Shown one piece after another: positions 8,381-17,697 of a stretch of DNA of 64,000 bases. Each line of letters opens with the position of its first letter. Within the stretch, counting starts at the first letter, position 1. The notes under the pieces are model-generated. The model made no database searches, was not told where the DNA came from, and saw only the letters and a program-made list of their open reading frames with translations. The stretch is from Sphingomonas sp. AP4-R1. Its GTDB lineage: Bacteria; Pseudomonadota; Alphaproteobacteria; Sphingomonadales; Sphingomonadaceae. The DNA is taken from the NCBI RefSeq assembly GCF_013113735.1, contig NZ_CP053346.1, forward strand, positions 868,001 to 932,000, read 5' to 3'. The position numbers and the translations under genes are program-made.

Positions 8381-9763
8381 CTAGGACGCCTTGAAGCTCA
8401 CCTGCGGCGCCGGGCCGCCGCTCTTGCCGCGCAGCAGGATCGGCATCGCCGTCAACGCGCCCCAGCCCCGTCCGGCCGGCGCGGTCGGCTTGCACATCGG
8501 CTGCATCGTCGCGGCATCCGTCTGAAACTGGGCGGGCCGGGTGCGATCGGCCAGCCAGATCGCCGTGACGGGCCCGTCCTTGCCGACGAAATCCACGCGC
8601 ATCGCGCTGCCCTGCCGCACGCGACGGACGGGCTTGGCGTCGCGCACCAGCCGGGCCGCCGCCTGATAGGCGCAATAGGCCGGCTTCGGACGGTAATCGA
8701 ACCCGACAAGGCCGAAATTGTCCTCGATCTCCGCCGGATTCTGGCCACTATCCTTCAGCTCATAATACCACGCACCGCGGATCCACGGCCGCGTCGATGC
8801 GCCGAGGAGGAATTGGGCGACGTTTTCCGCCACCTCCTGCTGGGGAACGCTGCAGGTGCCGCGCCCCGTGGGCCAGCCGAATTCGCTGACATAGATGTCC
8901 GATTTGCCCGGCGCGTGCGCGGCGGCATAAGCATGGATGCCATCCAGCCGCGTCATCATTTCATCGGCGGCATGCGTCAGCCATTTCGGCGCGCAGTGAT
9001 CGTAAATGTGGACGGAGAGCGCGTCCGCCGCATCGAGGCCGCCCGCATCGATCATCGCCTTCGTCCATTCGAACGGCGTCTGGCCCTTGTCGTCCGCAGC
9101 ACCGCCCGCGAGGATGATGCCGTCGGGCGCCGCCTTGCGGAGCGCGGGCGCGGTGGCCTTCACCAGCGCGACATAGGCTTCGGGCGTGCCATGATCGCCC
9201 CGGCGGGCGCCCTTGTCCCACTCGTTCCAGATCTCGAACAGGACATGGCCTCCCTTCCACTGCGCCGCGCTATCGCCCGTGAAGGACGCGAAAGCCCGCA
9301 GCGCCTGGGGCGAGCGCGGCAACTCGCCGCCATCCATCGTGGAAATGACGCCGTGCGGCGTCAGCAACGGCGGCGCGAGATCGCGCCGGTGGGAGATGCT
9401 GAAGAAATCGGGAAGCTTGGCGGCGATACCGGCGGGAGGCGTATTGGCCAACAGCGGCCAGGCGATATTGTCGCGGATCGAGACGATATCGAGCGCACGC
9501 ATCGCCGCCATCGTGGGGGCGAGCTGATAGCCGCTTCCTTTCACCTTCCCGCCGAAATGCACCTGCACGCCGGTGATGAGCGGCGTCGGCCGGGTGATGG
9601 CCGTGTCCTCTTTCTGGGCGGCGGCGGGCTGGCAGCGACCGGGCGCGCCGAGCAGCAGCGGGAGCGCCGCCGCGAGCGCGAGCGGCATCACCCATTTCCT
9701 GCGATGCGACGTGGCGGAAGTGACGGCGGTGGCGGGTTCGGGAAAAAGGGGATGGGCGTGCAT
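8381..9763 (-). CDS. Exported glycoside hydrolase, clan GH-A type
   Basis: A signal-anchored protein: after the start there is a basic stretch (R-R-K-W) and a hydrophobic run ending near L-L-G-A-P-G. The mature part looks like a TIM-barrel glycosidase of the GH39/GH5-like group: the motif E-I-W-N-E-W-D supplies the acid/base Glu, and Y-V-S-E-F-G-W-P supplies the nucleophile Glu. Substrate unknown; context suggests trimming of the local exopolysaccharide. I chose the ATG at 9763, which precedes the signal sequence and has GAGAAG upstream; other starts up to 9850 are possible. It is convergent with the flippase gene. Confidence 0.75.
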   Translation of the reverse strand: MHAHPLFPEPATAVTSATSHRRKWVMPLALAAALPLLLGAPGRCQPAAAQKEDTAITRPTPLITGVQVHFGGKVKGSGYQLAPTMAAMRALDIVSIRDNIAWPLLANTPPAGIAAKLPDFFSISHRRDLAPPLLTPHGVISTMDGGELPRSPQALRAFASFTGDSAAQWKGGHVLFEIWNEWDKGARRGDHGTPEAYVALVKATAPALRKAAPDGIILAGGAADDKGQTPFEWTKAMIDAGGLDAADALSVHIYDHCAPKWLTHAADEMMTRLDGIHAYAAAHAPGKSDIYVSEFGWPTGRGTCSVPQQEVAENVAQFLLGASTRPWIRGAWYYELKDSGQNPAEIEDNFGLVGFDYRPKPAYCAYQAAARLVRDAKPVRRVRQGSAMRVDFVGKDGPVTAIWLADRTRPAQFQTDAATMQPMCKPTAPAGRGWGALTAMPILLRGKSGGPAPQVSFKAS

Positions 9764-9979
9764 GTGGACGCTTCTCACGCTGAGCGGATGCAGATCCGGT
9801 GGCATGGCCGGCAGCATCGTCCTGCCGCCGGCCATGATCAAGGCGCGCAACCGCGCTCCTCTCCCCTCTGTTCCCTCCCGTGACGGCGAAATGCGACGAC
9901 CGGCGTGGAAATCGGCCGACCGACAATATCCGGACGACGATCCGACCCGCCCCGATCACGGAGCGGGCCGGCCCGCGGA

Positions 9980-12900
9980 TCAGCCGAAGTGGAAGCCGCC
10001 GCTGTCCTTGATCAGGTGCGACATCGCCAGACCCTCGACCAGGATCGAGGTGCCGGAGTCGATCGTCACCATCGTGCCATCGGCGGTTTCGCTCAGGGTC
10101 GCCGTCTTGCCGGCCTTGAGGAAGGCCGACAGATCGATCGTGTCGCCCGCATCGAAATCGCCGATCTTGGCATGCCCCGACTTGCTGAAGACGAACACGT
10201 CATTGCCGCCACCGCCGAACAGGGTGTCGTCGCCACCCTGACCGTCGATGATGTTGTTGCCGCTGTTGCCGCGCAGCACGTCCGCCCGGCTGCTGCCGGT
10301 GGCGTTGATGTTGGCGGTGCCGGTGAGGCGCAGTTCCTCGACATAGGTGTCGGCGATGCTCTGGCTCACCGACGAATAGATGATGTCGTAGCCCTGGCTC
10401 GCGCCCGCCAGCTCGATCACCTTGCTGTTCGCATTGTCGATGAAATAGATGTCGTCGCCCTTGCCGCCCACGAAGATGTGCGCGCCCGGCGTATCGAAGA
10501 TATTGCCGCCGGCATCGCCATAGATCGTGTCGATCGGCACGCTGTTGTGCGAGTCGGGATCGGCCGGGAGCAGGATCCCGGTGCCGCTGGCCGTGCCGTC
10601 CACATCGATGCTGTAGACCGACTTCGGCGCCACGGTCGTGCCGTCCGTCACCGTGTAGGTGACGTCGACATTGGCGTGCGTGCCCTCGTTCAGCAGACCG
10701 GCCACCGCATGCGTGTCCAGCGTGAGCACGCCGTTGACGATCGAGTACATCGACGCATCGATGACCTTCAGGACATTGCCCGCGCCATCCACCAGATTCA
10801 CGGTCGGCGTGCCCGCCAGCTTCAGGTTCGTGCCCGACAGCGAACTGTAGGACAGGAGCTTGGCCGTCGTGCTGCCCTGATCCGCGGCCTCCGCATAGGC
10901 ATGGAACGACTTGGCGCCGCTCGCCGCCGTGAAGGCCTCCAGCGTCTTTTCGCCGGTGGCATCATAATAGGTCAGCAGCTTGCTGCCGTCGGCATTGTTC
11001 TGCTGCGAGAAATCGAGCGTGCCATCGGCATGGTAGCGCGTCAGGCTCTGGGCCGCGCCACCCGCGAAGAAGGTGACGTGATCCGACACATAGGTCTGGC
11101 CGGTGATGCCGTAGTGGAACTGCTCACCGCTCTTGTCCGCATTGGTGACGGATTTCGACTTCAGATCGCCGGTCACCGGATCGAACGTCCAGATCGTGGT
11201 CGCCTGCTGGCCGCTGGTGTTGACCTGCGTCGTCACATGGCCGGTCGTGTCGTAGGAGCGGACGGCCGATCCCCCATCGGCAGCGACGAGCACCTTCTGG
11301 CTGATCACCCCGGCGGCGTTGTAATATTCCTTCGCCGTGCTGCCGTCCGAACCGCGCTGCTCGAAATAATCGAGCGTGCCATCCGCATGGAAACGGCTCA
11401 CGCTCGCGAGCGTGTTGTTCGCCGAGTAAACGGTCTGGTCGGACGTGTAGCTCTTGCCCGTAATCCCGTACGTCCAGACGACGCCGCTCTTGTCGGCATT
11501 GAAGATCGTCTTGGACGTCATCGCCCCGGAGGCCGACTCATAGGACCAGGTGGTCGTCGAGTTGGCGGTGCTGATGTCCTGCCGCTGCGCCAGCCGGCCG
11601 GCGCTGTCGTAGGAATAGGTGCTGCGGCTGCCATTGGCGCCGACCTGCACCTCCAGCGTCAGGATGCCCTTGGCCGAATAATAATCATAGACCGCGCTGC
11701 CGTCCGACGTGTGCTGCTCGAAATAATCGCGCGTGCCGTCGGCATGATAACGGGTCACGTTATAGAGCGAACCGCTGGCCGTGTAGACATATTGATCGGA
11801 CGTGTAGCTCTTGCCCGTGATCCCGTAATGCCAGACCATGCCGCTCTTGTCGGCATTGAACAAAGTCTTCATCGTCGTCGCGCCCGACGTCGTGTCGTAG
11901 GCCCAGGTGGTCGTCACGTTCGAGGCGCTGACATCCTGGCGCTGGGTCAGACGGCCGGCACCATTATAGGTGTAGGTGCTCCGGCTGCCGTTGGCGGCGA
12001 TCTGCACTTCCTGCGTCAGGACGCCGGTGGCCGAATAATAATCATAGACCGCGCTGCCGTCGGACGGATGCTGCTCGAAATAATCGCGCGTGCCGTCGGC
12101 GTGATAGCGGGTCAGATTATAGAGGCTGCCATTCGCATTATAGACATACTGATCGGACGTGTAGCTCTTGCCCGTGATCCCATAATGCCAGACCATGCCG
12201 CTCTTGTCGGCATTGAACGACGTCTTCATCGTCGTCGCGCCCGACGCCGCGTCATAGGTCCAGTTGGTCGTCACGTTGGAGGCGCTGACTTCCTGACGCT
12301 GGGTCAGGCGCCCCGCACCATCGTAGGAGAAGGTGCTGCGCATGCCGTTCGCGCCGATCTGCACTTCCTGCGTCAGCACGCCACTCGCGGAATAATAATC
12401 ATAGACCACGCTGCCGTCCGAGCCGTATTTCTCGTAATAATCGCGGGTGCCGTCGGCGTGATAACGGGTCAGGCTGGCGACGCTGCCGTTCGCGGCATAG
12501 ACATACTGATCCGACGTGTAGCTCTTGCCCGTGATCCCGTAGTGCGAGACGGTGCCGCTCTTGTCGGCATTGAACACGGACTTGCTGGTCAGCGCACCGC
12601 TCGTCGCGTCATACGTCCAGCTTGAGGTGACATTGGCGGCGGTGACATCCTGCACCATGCGGCCCTGAGCATCATAGGTCGTCGTCGCGCGGGCGCCGGA
12701 GGCGCTGACGCGGACTTCCTGCGTGAGCAGACCGGCGGCCGAGTAGAAGTCCTGCACGGTGCTGCCATCGGCATTGCGCTGCTCGTAATAATCGCGCGAA
12801 CCATCCGCGTGCAGCCGGGTCATGCTCGCCAGCACGTTGCCCGCCGTATAGACGGCGTGGTCCGCCACATACGTCTTGCCGGTGATCCCGTAATGCCAGA

Positions 12901-15049
12901 CGTCGCCGCTCTTGTCGGCCTTGAACACCGTCTTGGTCGCCACGGCGCCGCTCGCGTCATAGGCCCATGTCGAGGTGACGCCGACGGCGCTGACATCCTG
13001 GATCATCCGGCCGGCGCTGTCATAGGTGGTGGTCGCACGGCTGCCGTCGGCGGCGGTGCGAACCTCCTGCGAGATCACCCCGGCAGCGGTATAGAAATCC
13101 TGCTGGATGCTGCCGTCGGCATTGCGCTGCTCGTAATAATCGCGCGAGCCGTCGGCGTGGAGCCGGGTCATGCTGACGAGGACGTTACCCGCCGAATAGA
13201 CGGAGTGATCCGACACATAGGTCTTGCCGGTGATCCCGTAATGCCAGACGTCGCCGCTCTTGTCGGCGTTGAAGACGGTCTTCGTCGAGACCGCGCCGGA
13301 CGTCACATCGTACAGCAGCGTGGTCGTGACGCTCTTCGCGCTGATATCGACGCGCTGGGTCGTGCGCCCCGCACTGTCATAGTTGATCGTGGTGCGGCTG
13401 CCATCGGCCGCGAGATGCGTCTCGTCGACGGTCAGACCGTTCTTGTAGCTGTAATGCGCCGAGCCGCCATTGGCATAGACCACGTCCAGCGTCGTCGCGA
13501 CGCCATTGGCCAGCGCATAATTGGAGGTCGACGTGAGGGTGCCGTACTGATCGTACGCGGTTTCGATCCGCGAGGTCGATCCGACATTCTCGATCATGAA
13601 GCTGTAGCCGCCGGCAATCTTGCCGAGCAGGCTGCCATAATGAGCGATGATATCCTTCATCGTCGGGATGGAGGCGACTTCCAGCGCATGGCTGTCGGTG
13701 AGCTTCACGCTGGTGATGCCGCTCGTCTTCGACAGCGTATCGATCTGCGCGATGAAGCTGGCCGTATCGATCGTAAGCGTCGGATCGGTCGCGACGAGCG
13801 GGGTCGCCACATAGGGATGGCTGCTGCCCAGCTCGACGATCAGCGGCGTGTCCGAAACGGGCAGCGTGATCGAGGACACATTGGTGTAGGAGGCGATCGG
13901 CGTCGTGCCGTCCAGCGGGCTATAGACATAGACATGCGCCTGGACGGAGCTGAACGAGACCGTCACCGGCTGCGATGCCACCGCGACGTTCGAATTGGTC
14001 GCCGTGTTCCACGAGCTGACGTCGCGCCAGATCACCAGATCGCTGCCGCCCGCGGCCTTGCCGACGTTCAGCGTATGACCATCGCTGCCGAGCCCCTGCA
14101 CCTGGACCGTTCCGGCCATCGCGCTGCCGCCCGTCGCGTTGAGCAGGGAGGTGAAATTGTGGAGCGCGGTCGCGGCCAGCTTCGGAGAGCCATCGGCGTT
14201 GAACAGGCCGAAATACTTCTCGGCCTCCGGCGACGTCGCCGTCGTATTCTCGAACGTGGGCGTATCGAGCAGCTGATAGACGTAGCTCATCGACGAACCG
14301 TTGGCATAGGCCATCAGAAGATCCGTCAACGTCATCTTCGCCTGGGCGAGCTCGTTCACCGCGATGCCGGCGGCCGCCTTGGCCGTGGTGAAGCCCGTCT
14401 CGGTGACCACATAGCCTTCGCCCGGCGTCACATTGTTGGCCAGCGTGACGCTGTTCGCGTAGCGCTTGGCCACGTCGGTCGCCGCGCCCGCATAGAAATG
14501 GACGTTGGCATAATCGCTATAGTCGGAAAGATCGCCGAACGCGGCGTAATTCGCCTCACGCCCCATCGCCATATTGTAGACGCTGACGCCGGAGAGCGCG
14601 GCATTCGCCTTCACATCGGCATACAGCTGCTGCTGTACCTTGATCGCGGCGGCGAACGACGTGTCACCGGCATAGTTCGTGCCGAAGAGATCAACCTCGT
14701 TCTGCCCCTCGATCGCGATCACCTGCCCCGGATTGCCCTTGGCGAAGGCGGCGACCCCATCGACGAAGCTCTGGACCCCCGCGCTGCCGTTGACCGCGAC
14801 GATGTTCGAAGCGACGAAGTCGAACTTGACGCCGGCATCGGCCATCGCCTGAAGAACCTGGCCCGGAACACCATCCGACCGGAAATTGTCGCGAACCGTA
14901 TCGATACCGATATAATCGAGCGAGCGAATCACCAGCGCCGCGTTGACGTATCCATCATTGTCGAACATCCCGCTGTGGGTGTTGACGCCGAAGCTACCAA
15001 GCAGATCCGAGGCGGACACGGAGAGGATTTGCGATGACTGGTCAGGCAT
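9980..15049 (-). CDS. RTX-type secreted protein with glycosidase-like domain and RHS-like repeats
   Basis: A giant 1689-residue protein in three parts. Residues 1 to about 400 resemble a clan GH-A glycosidase barrel, with candidate catalytic glutamates in G-Q-N-E-V-D and V-V-T-E-T-G. A middle region of about 850 residues contains seven units with A-D-K-S-G followed by Y-G-I-T-G and H-A-D-G-x-x-D-Y, like RHS/YD repeats. The C-terminus has an Ig- or cadherin-like segment and RTX nonapeptides (G-G-K-G-D-D, G-Q-G-G-D-D-T-L-F-G-G-G-G-N-D) that bind calcium. No N-terminal signal peptide is present, as expected for type I secretion. The divergent ABC transporter and HlyD genes are the likely exporter. 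Confidence 0.85.
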   Translation of the reverse strand: MPDQSSQILSVSASDLLGSFGVNTHSGMFDNDGYVNAALVIRSLDYIGIDTVRDNFRSDGVPGQVLQAMADAGVKFDFVASNIVAVNGSAGVQSFVDGVAAFAKGNPGQVIAIEGQNEVDLFGTNYAGDTSFAAAIKVQQQLYADVKANAALSGVSVYNMAMGREANYAAFGDLSDYSDYANVHFYAGAATDVAKRYANSVTLANNVTPGEGYVVTETGFTTAKAAAGIAVNELAQAKMTLTDLLMAYANGSSMSYVYQLLDTPTFENTTATSPEAEKYFGLFNADGSPKLAATALHNFTSLLNATGGSAMAGTVQVQGLGSDGHTLNVGKAAGGSDLVIWRDVSSWNTATNSNVAVASQPVTVSFSSVQAHVYVYSPLDGTTPIASYTNVSSITLPVSDTPLIVELGSSHPYVATPLVATDPTLTIDTASFIAQIDTLSKTSGITSVKLTDSHALEVASIPTMKDIIAHYGSLLGKIAGGYSFMIENVGSTSRIETAYDQYGTLTSTSNYALANGVATTLDVVYANGGSAHYSYKNGLTVDETHLAADGSRTTINYDSAGRTTQRVDISAKSVTTTLLYDVTSGAVSTKTVFNADKSGDVWHYGITGKTYVSDHSVYSAGNVLVSMTRLHADGSRDYYEQRNADGSIQQDFYTAAGVISQEVRTAADGSRATTTYDSAGRMIQDVSAVGVTSTWAYDASGAVATKTVFKADKSGDVWHYGITGKTYVADHAVYTAGNVLASMTRLHADGSRDYYEQRNADGSTVQDFYSAAGLLTQEVRVSASGARATTTYDAQGRMVQDVTAANVTSSWTYDATSGALTSKSVFNADKSGTVSHYGITGKSYTSDQYVYAANGSVASLTRYHADGTRDYYEKYGSDGSVVYDYYSASGVLTQEVQIGANGMRSTFSYDGAGRLTQRQEVSASNVTTNWTYDAASGATTMKTSFNADKSGMVWHYGITGKSYTSDQYVYNANGSLYNLTRYHADGTRDYFEQHPSDGSAVYDYYSATGVLTQEVQIAANGSRSTYTYNGAGRLTQRQDVSASNVTTTWAYDTTSGATTMKTLFNADKSGMVWHYGITGKSYTSDQYVYTASGSLYNVTRYHADGTRDYFEQHTSDGSAVYDYYSAKGILTLEVQVGANGSRSTYSYDSAGRLAQRQDISTANSTTTWSYESASGAMTSKTIFNADKSGVVWTYGITGKSYTSDQTVYSANNTLASVSRFHADGTLDYFEQRGSDGSTAKEYYNAAGVISQKVLVAADGGSAVRSYDTTGHVTTQVNTSGQQATTIWTFDPVTGDLKSKSVTNADKSGEQFHYGITGQTYVSDHVTFFAGGAAQSLTRYHADGTLDFSQQNNADGSKLLTYYDATGEKTLEAFTAASGAKSFHAYAEAADQGSTTAKLLSYSSLSGTNLKLAGTPTVNLVDGAGNVLKVIDASMYSIVNGVLTLDTHAVAGLLNEGTHANVDVTYTVTDGTTVAPKSVYSIDVDGTASGTGILLPADPDSHNSVPIDTIYGDAGGNIFDTPGAHIFVGGKGDDIYFIDNANSKVIELAGASQGYDIIYSSVSQSIADTYVEELRLTGTANINATGSSRADVLRGNSGNNIIDGQGGDDTLFGGGGNDVFVFSKSGHAKIGDFDAGDTIDLSAFLKAGKTATLSETADGTMVTIDSGTSILVEGLAMSHLIKDSGGFHFG
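11080..13290 (-). repeat. Tandem ~350-bp coding repeats in the RTX gene
   Basis: Seven repeats with a period of roughly 350-360 bases encode the A-D-K-S-G...Y-G-I-T-G units. Copies around 11,760-12,260 are the most alike at DNA level, including near-identical runs around the G-I-T-G codons, which points to recent duplication or gene conversion. Boundaries are approximate. Confidence 0.8.
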
Positions 15050-15889
15050 GACTGGCGCTACTCTTACTCGACAATCTACTGGGAGATGTCGGATTAGCAG
15101 ATCCGGGCTTTTATTCGGTTAACGCGCATGCCTACCACAAGCTTAAACGCTCGTTGCACCTATAGAACGACATGGTCGCAAGCGCAGATATCAAGCCAAC
15201 CGCCGCTCCGGATATCGTGCCTTATAATATGATGGTCGTTCCACCGGATATCCGAAGGCCATCCGAAGCATTGAATCGAAGATATCGAGTCTTTCCGACG
15301 CGATCAATCTCCAGGAACGGCAACAATATCGTTCCGGATACGCACATTACTCCGCATGTCCGAATCGATTCCATCTCACGAACTTTTATGTCGCCCTGTT
15401 ATCAAGCACGTAGGGCCATCGTGAGACGCGAATCGGTCCTGGATGCGTCCGCCGGCCATCGATTCGGGCTTTTTGCCGTGCGGCAGGCGCCCGTTTTCGC
15501 GGGATGAACTCCGGGCGAAGTCCCGCCGCGTGGATGACGCTGCGGAGAGAATCTGTTAATCATGCCGCAGGCGGGGCGCGCTCGCAGTGTCTTCTGCGCG
15601 CATCCCGCAAGGGGGTGGAAAACTGTCTTGATCGCGGCACGAGCCGCCGGTGAGTCCGGATATTCCGGGATCGGAATCGGCTGCGCGTGCGGAAAAGGCC
15701 GTGGCGATTCCATCGCCGCGCCGTGCGGGACGCTGCGCATCATGCCGATCGCACAATCCCATGCGGGTTTTACAGCCGCTCAACGTCTATCGTTAACCGT
15801 GTTTTAGCGAAGAATCCGGTATCCGGGGTCATCCCGGAAGAGTGGTCGACCCTGTTGGTCCGTAGCCTGATTCCCAGTGGGAACCCCGC
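15050..15889. other. Intergenic region between RTX gene and type I secretion operon
   Basis: This 840-base gap separates the divergent RTX gene and its likely exporter. It is less GC-rich than its surroundings, especially 15,050-15,400, and holds scattered GATATC and ATCCGAA words. I find no convincing gene or RNA. It must contain both promoters and would be the place for shared regulation. Confidence 0.5.
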
Positions 15890-17680
15890 ATGATCAAACC
15901 GTTGTTCGCGTCCATTGCCCATGACGACCGCGCCGATCCGATCGGCCGCGTGGTCCGCGCCTGCCGGCGCTATTTCGTGCACGGGGCGGCGTTCAGCGCC
16001 TTCCTGAACCTGCTGTATCTCGCGCCGACCATCTACATGCTGCAGGTCTATGATCGCGTGATACCGACGCGCGGCGCGCTGACGCTGACGATGCTCACGC
16101 TGATCCTGTCGCTGTCGGTGGTGACGATCGCCCTGCTGGATCTGGTGCGGACGCGCCTGCTGGTGCGGGCGAGCGCCAGGCTGGATCGCGAACTGGCCGG
16201 GCCGATCCTCGACGCGATGCTGCGCCTCGCCGGCGGCAGCGCGCGGACGACGGCGGCGATGCGCGAATTCGATACGTTCCGCTCGACGATGACGGGCCCC
16301 GGCGTGCTGGCCCTGTTCGATGCGCCCTGGGCGCCGATCTACATCCTCACCTGCTATCTGCTGCATCCCGCGCTGGCGGGGCTGGCGGTGGCGGGCGCCG
16401 TGGTGCTGTCCGTCCTGTCCTGGCTCAACGAGCGCGCGACCGCCGAATCGATCCGCCGCGCCACCTCCGCCGCGCAGGCGAGCCATGCGGGCATCGAGAG
16501 CATCATGTCCGCCTCCGGCGTGATCGGCTCGCTCGGCATGCGCCCCGCCATGGTGCAGCGTCACCTGCGCGACCGCCACGTCGCGACCCGGCTGGCGCTG
16601 GGCGCCACGTTCGGCAGCGCGGGCTATACCTCCGCGATCAAGGCGATCCGCCTGCTGCTCCAGTCGCTGGCGCTCGGCCTCGGCGCCTTGCTGGCGATCG
16701 AGGGGCAGGTTTCGGCCGGCTCGCTCTTCGCCGCCTCGCTGCTCGTCTCGCGCGCGCTCCAGCCGATCGAGCTGATCAACGGCGCGTGGAAGGGCCTGAT
16801 CCAGGCGAGCGCCGCCTATCGCTCGATGGTCGATCTGTTCGCCGCGCGCGGGCCGATCCGCCAGGCCACGCGCCTGCCCGATCCGGTCGGCGCGCTTTCG
16901 GTGGAGGGCGTCACGATCGCCTCGCCCTCGGGCGACCGCGCGCTGCTGCAGAATGTGCGCTTCGAGCTGGAGCCCGGCGAATCGCTCGGCATCATCGGCC
17001 CGTCGGGCGCCGGCAAGTCGACGTTGGTGAAGGCCATTGCGGGCGCCCTGCCCGCCACCGCCGGCCGCATCCGCATCGACGGCGCCGCGCTGGAGGATTG
17101 GCCGGAAGAGCAGCTCGGCAACCTGATCGGCTATGTGCCGCAGGCGCCGACGCTCTTTCAGGGCACGATCAAGGAGAATATCGCCCGCTTCCAGACCGAG
17201 TTCGCCGAACCGGGCGCGCTCGACGCGGAAGTGGTGCGGGTCGCCCAGCTGTGCGGCGCGCATGACTTCATCCTGCGCCTGCCGCGCGCCTACGACACCG
17301 AATTGGGTCGTGGCGGAGCGGGTCTCTCGGTCGGCCAGGCGCAGCGCATCGCGCTCGCCCGCGCCATGTTCGGCAACCCCGCCTTGCTGGTGCTCGACGA
17401 GCCCAATGCCAGCCTGGATGCCGAAAGCGAAGCGCAGCTGATCGCCGCGCTGGACGAGCTGCGCGGCAAGGGTGTGACGATGATCATCGTCGCGCACCGC
17501 ATGGGCATCCTCGCCTCGGTCGACAAGATGCTGTTCCTGCGCGACGGCAAGCCCGAGCTGTTCGGCCCGCGCAACGCCGTGTTCGCACGCCTGGCGACGC
17601 GCACCTCGGGCGACGGAGGTGGCGCCCCCGCGCCCGCCCGCGAGCCCGCCGCCGCAGCCGTCTCCGCCCAAGCCTCCTGA
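15890..17680 (+). CDS. Type I secretion ABC transporter (PrtD-like)
   Basis: A 596-residue half-transporter: N-terminal membrane domain (residues 1 to about 310, with the M-L-Q-V-Y-D-R-V motif typical of PrtD-type permeases) followed by an ATPase domain. Walker A is G-P-S-G-A-G-K-S near residue 370, the signature is L-S-V-G-Q-A-Q-R near 480, and Walker B is L-V-L-D-E-P-N. It powers export of RTX substrates through a HlyD/TolC channel. The HlyD-like gene follows after 17 bases, so they form an operon. The RTX gene in the opposite direction is the obvious substrate. A TolC-like outer-membrane gene is not in the window. Confidence 0.92.
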   Translation: MIKPLFASIAHDDRADPIGRVVRACRRYFVHGAAFSAFLNLLYLAPTIYMLQVYDRVIPTRGALTLTMLTLILSLSVVTIALLDLVRTRLLVRASARLDRELAGPILDAMLRLAGGSARTTAAMREFDTFRSTMTGPGVLALFDAPWAPIYILTCYLLHPALAGLAVAGAVVLSVLSWLNERATAESIRRATSAAQASHAGIESIMSASGVIGSLGMRPAMVQRHLRDRHVATRLALGATFGSAGYTSAIKAIRLLLQSLALGLGALLAIEGQVSAGSLFAASLLVSRALQPIELINGAWKGLIQASAAYRSMVDLFAARGPIRQATRLPDPVGALSVEGVTIASPSGDRALLQNVRFELEPGESLGIIGPSGAGKSTLVKAIAGALPATAGRIRIDGAALEDWPEEQLGNLIGYVPQAPTLFQGTIKENIARFQTEFAEPGALDAEVVRVAQLCGAHDFILRLPRAYDTELGRGGAGLSVGQAQRIALARAMFGNPALLVLDEPNASLDAESEAQLIAALDELRGKGVTMIIVAHRMGILASVDKMLFLRDGKPELFGPRNAVFARLATRTSGDGGGAPAPAREPAAAAVSAQAS

Positions 17681-17697
17681 CGCACGGATCCCCGGTC

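Noticed and set aside
9905..12625. A 906-codon open frame antisense to the RTX gene (and another at 12809-15037)
   Set aside because: The antisense frames mirror the GC-rich repeats of the RTX gene, give low-complexity Arg/Ala/Ile-rich products and have no domain; the minus-strand protein has clear family features.
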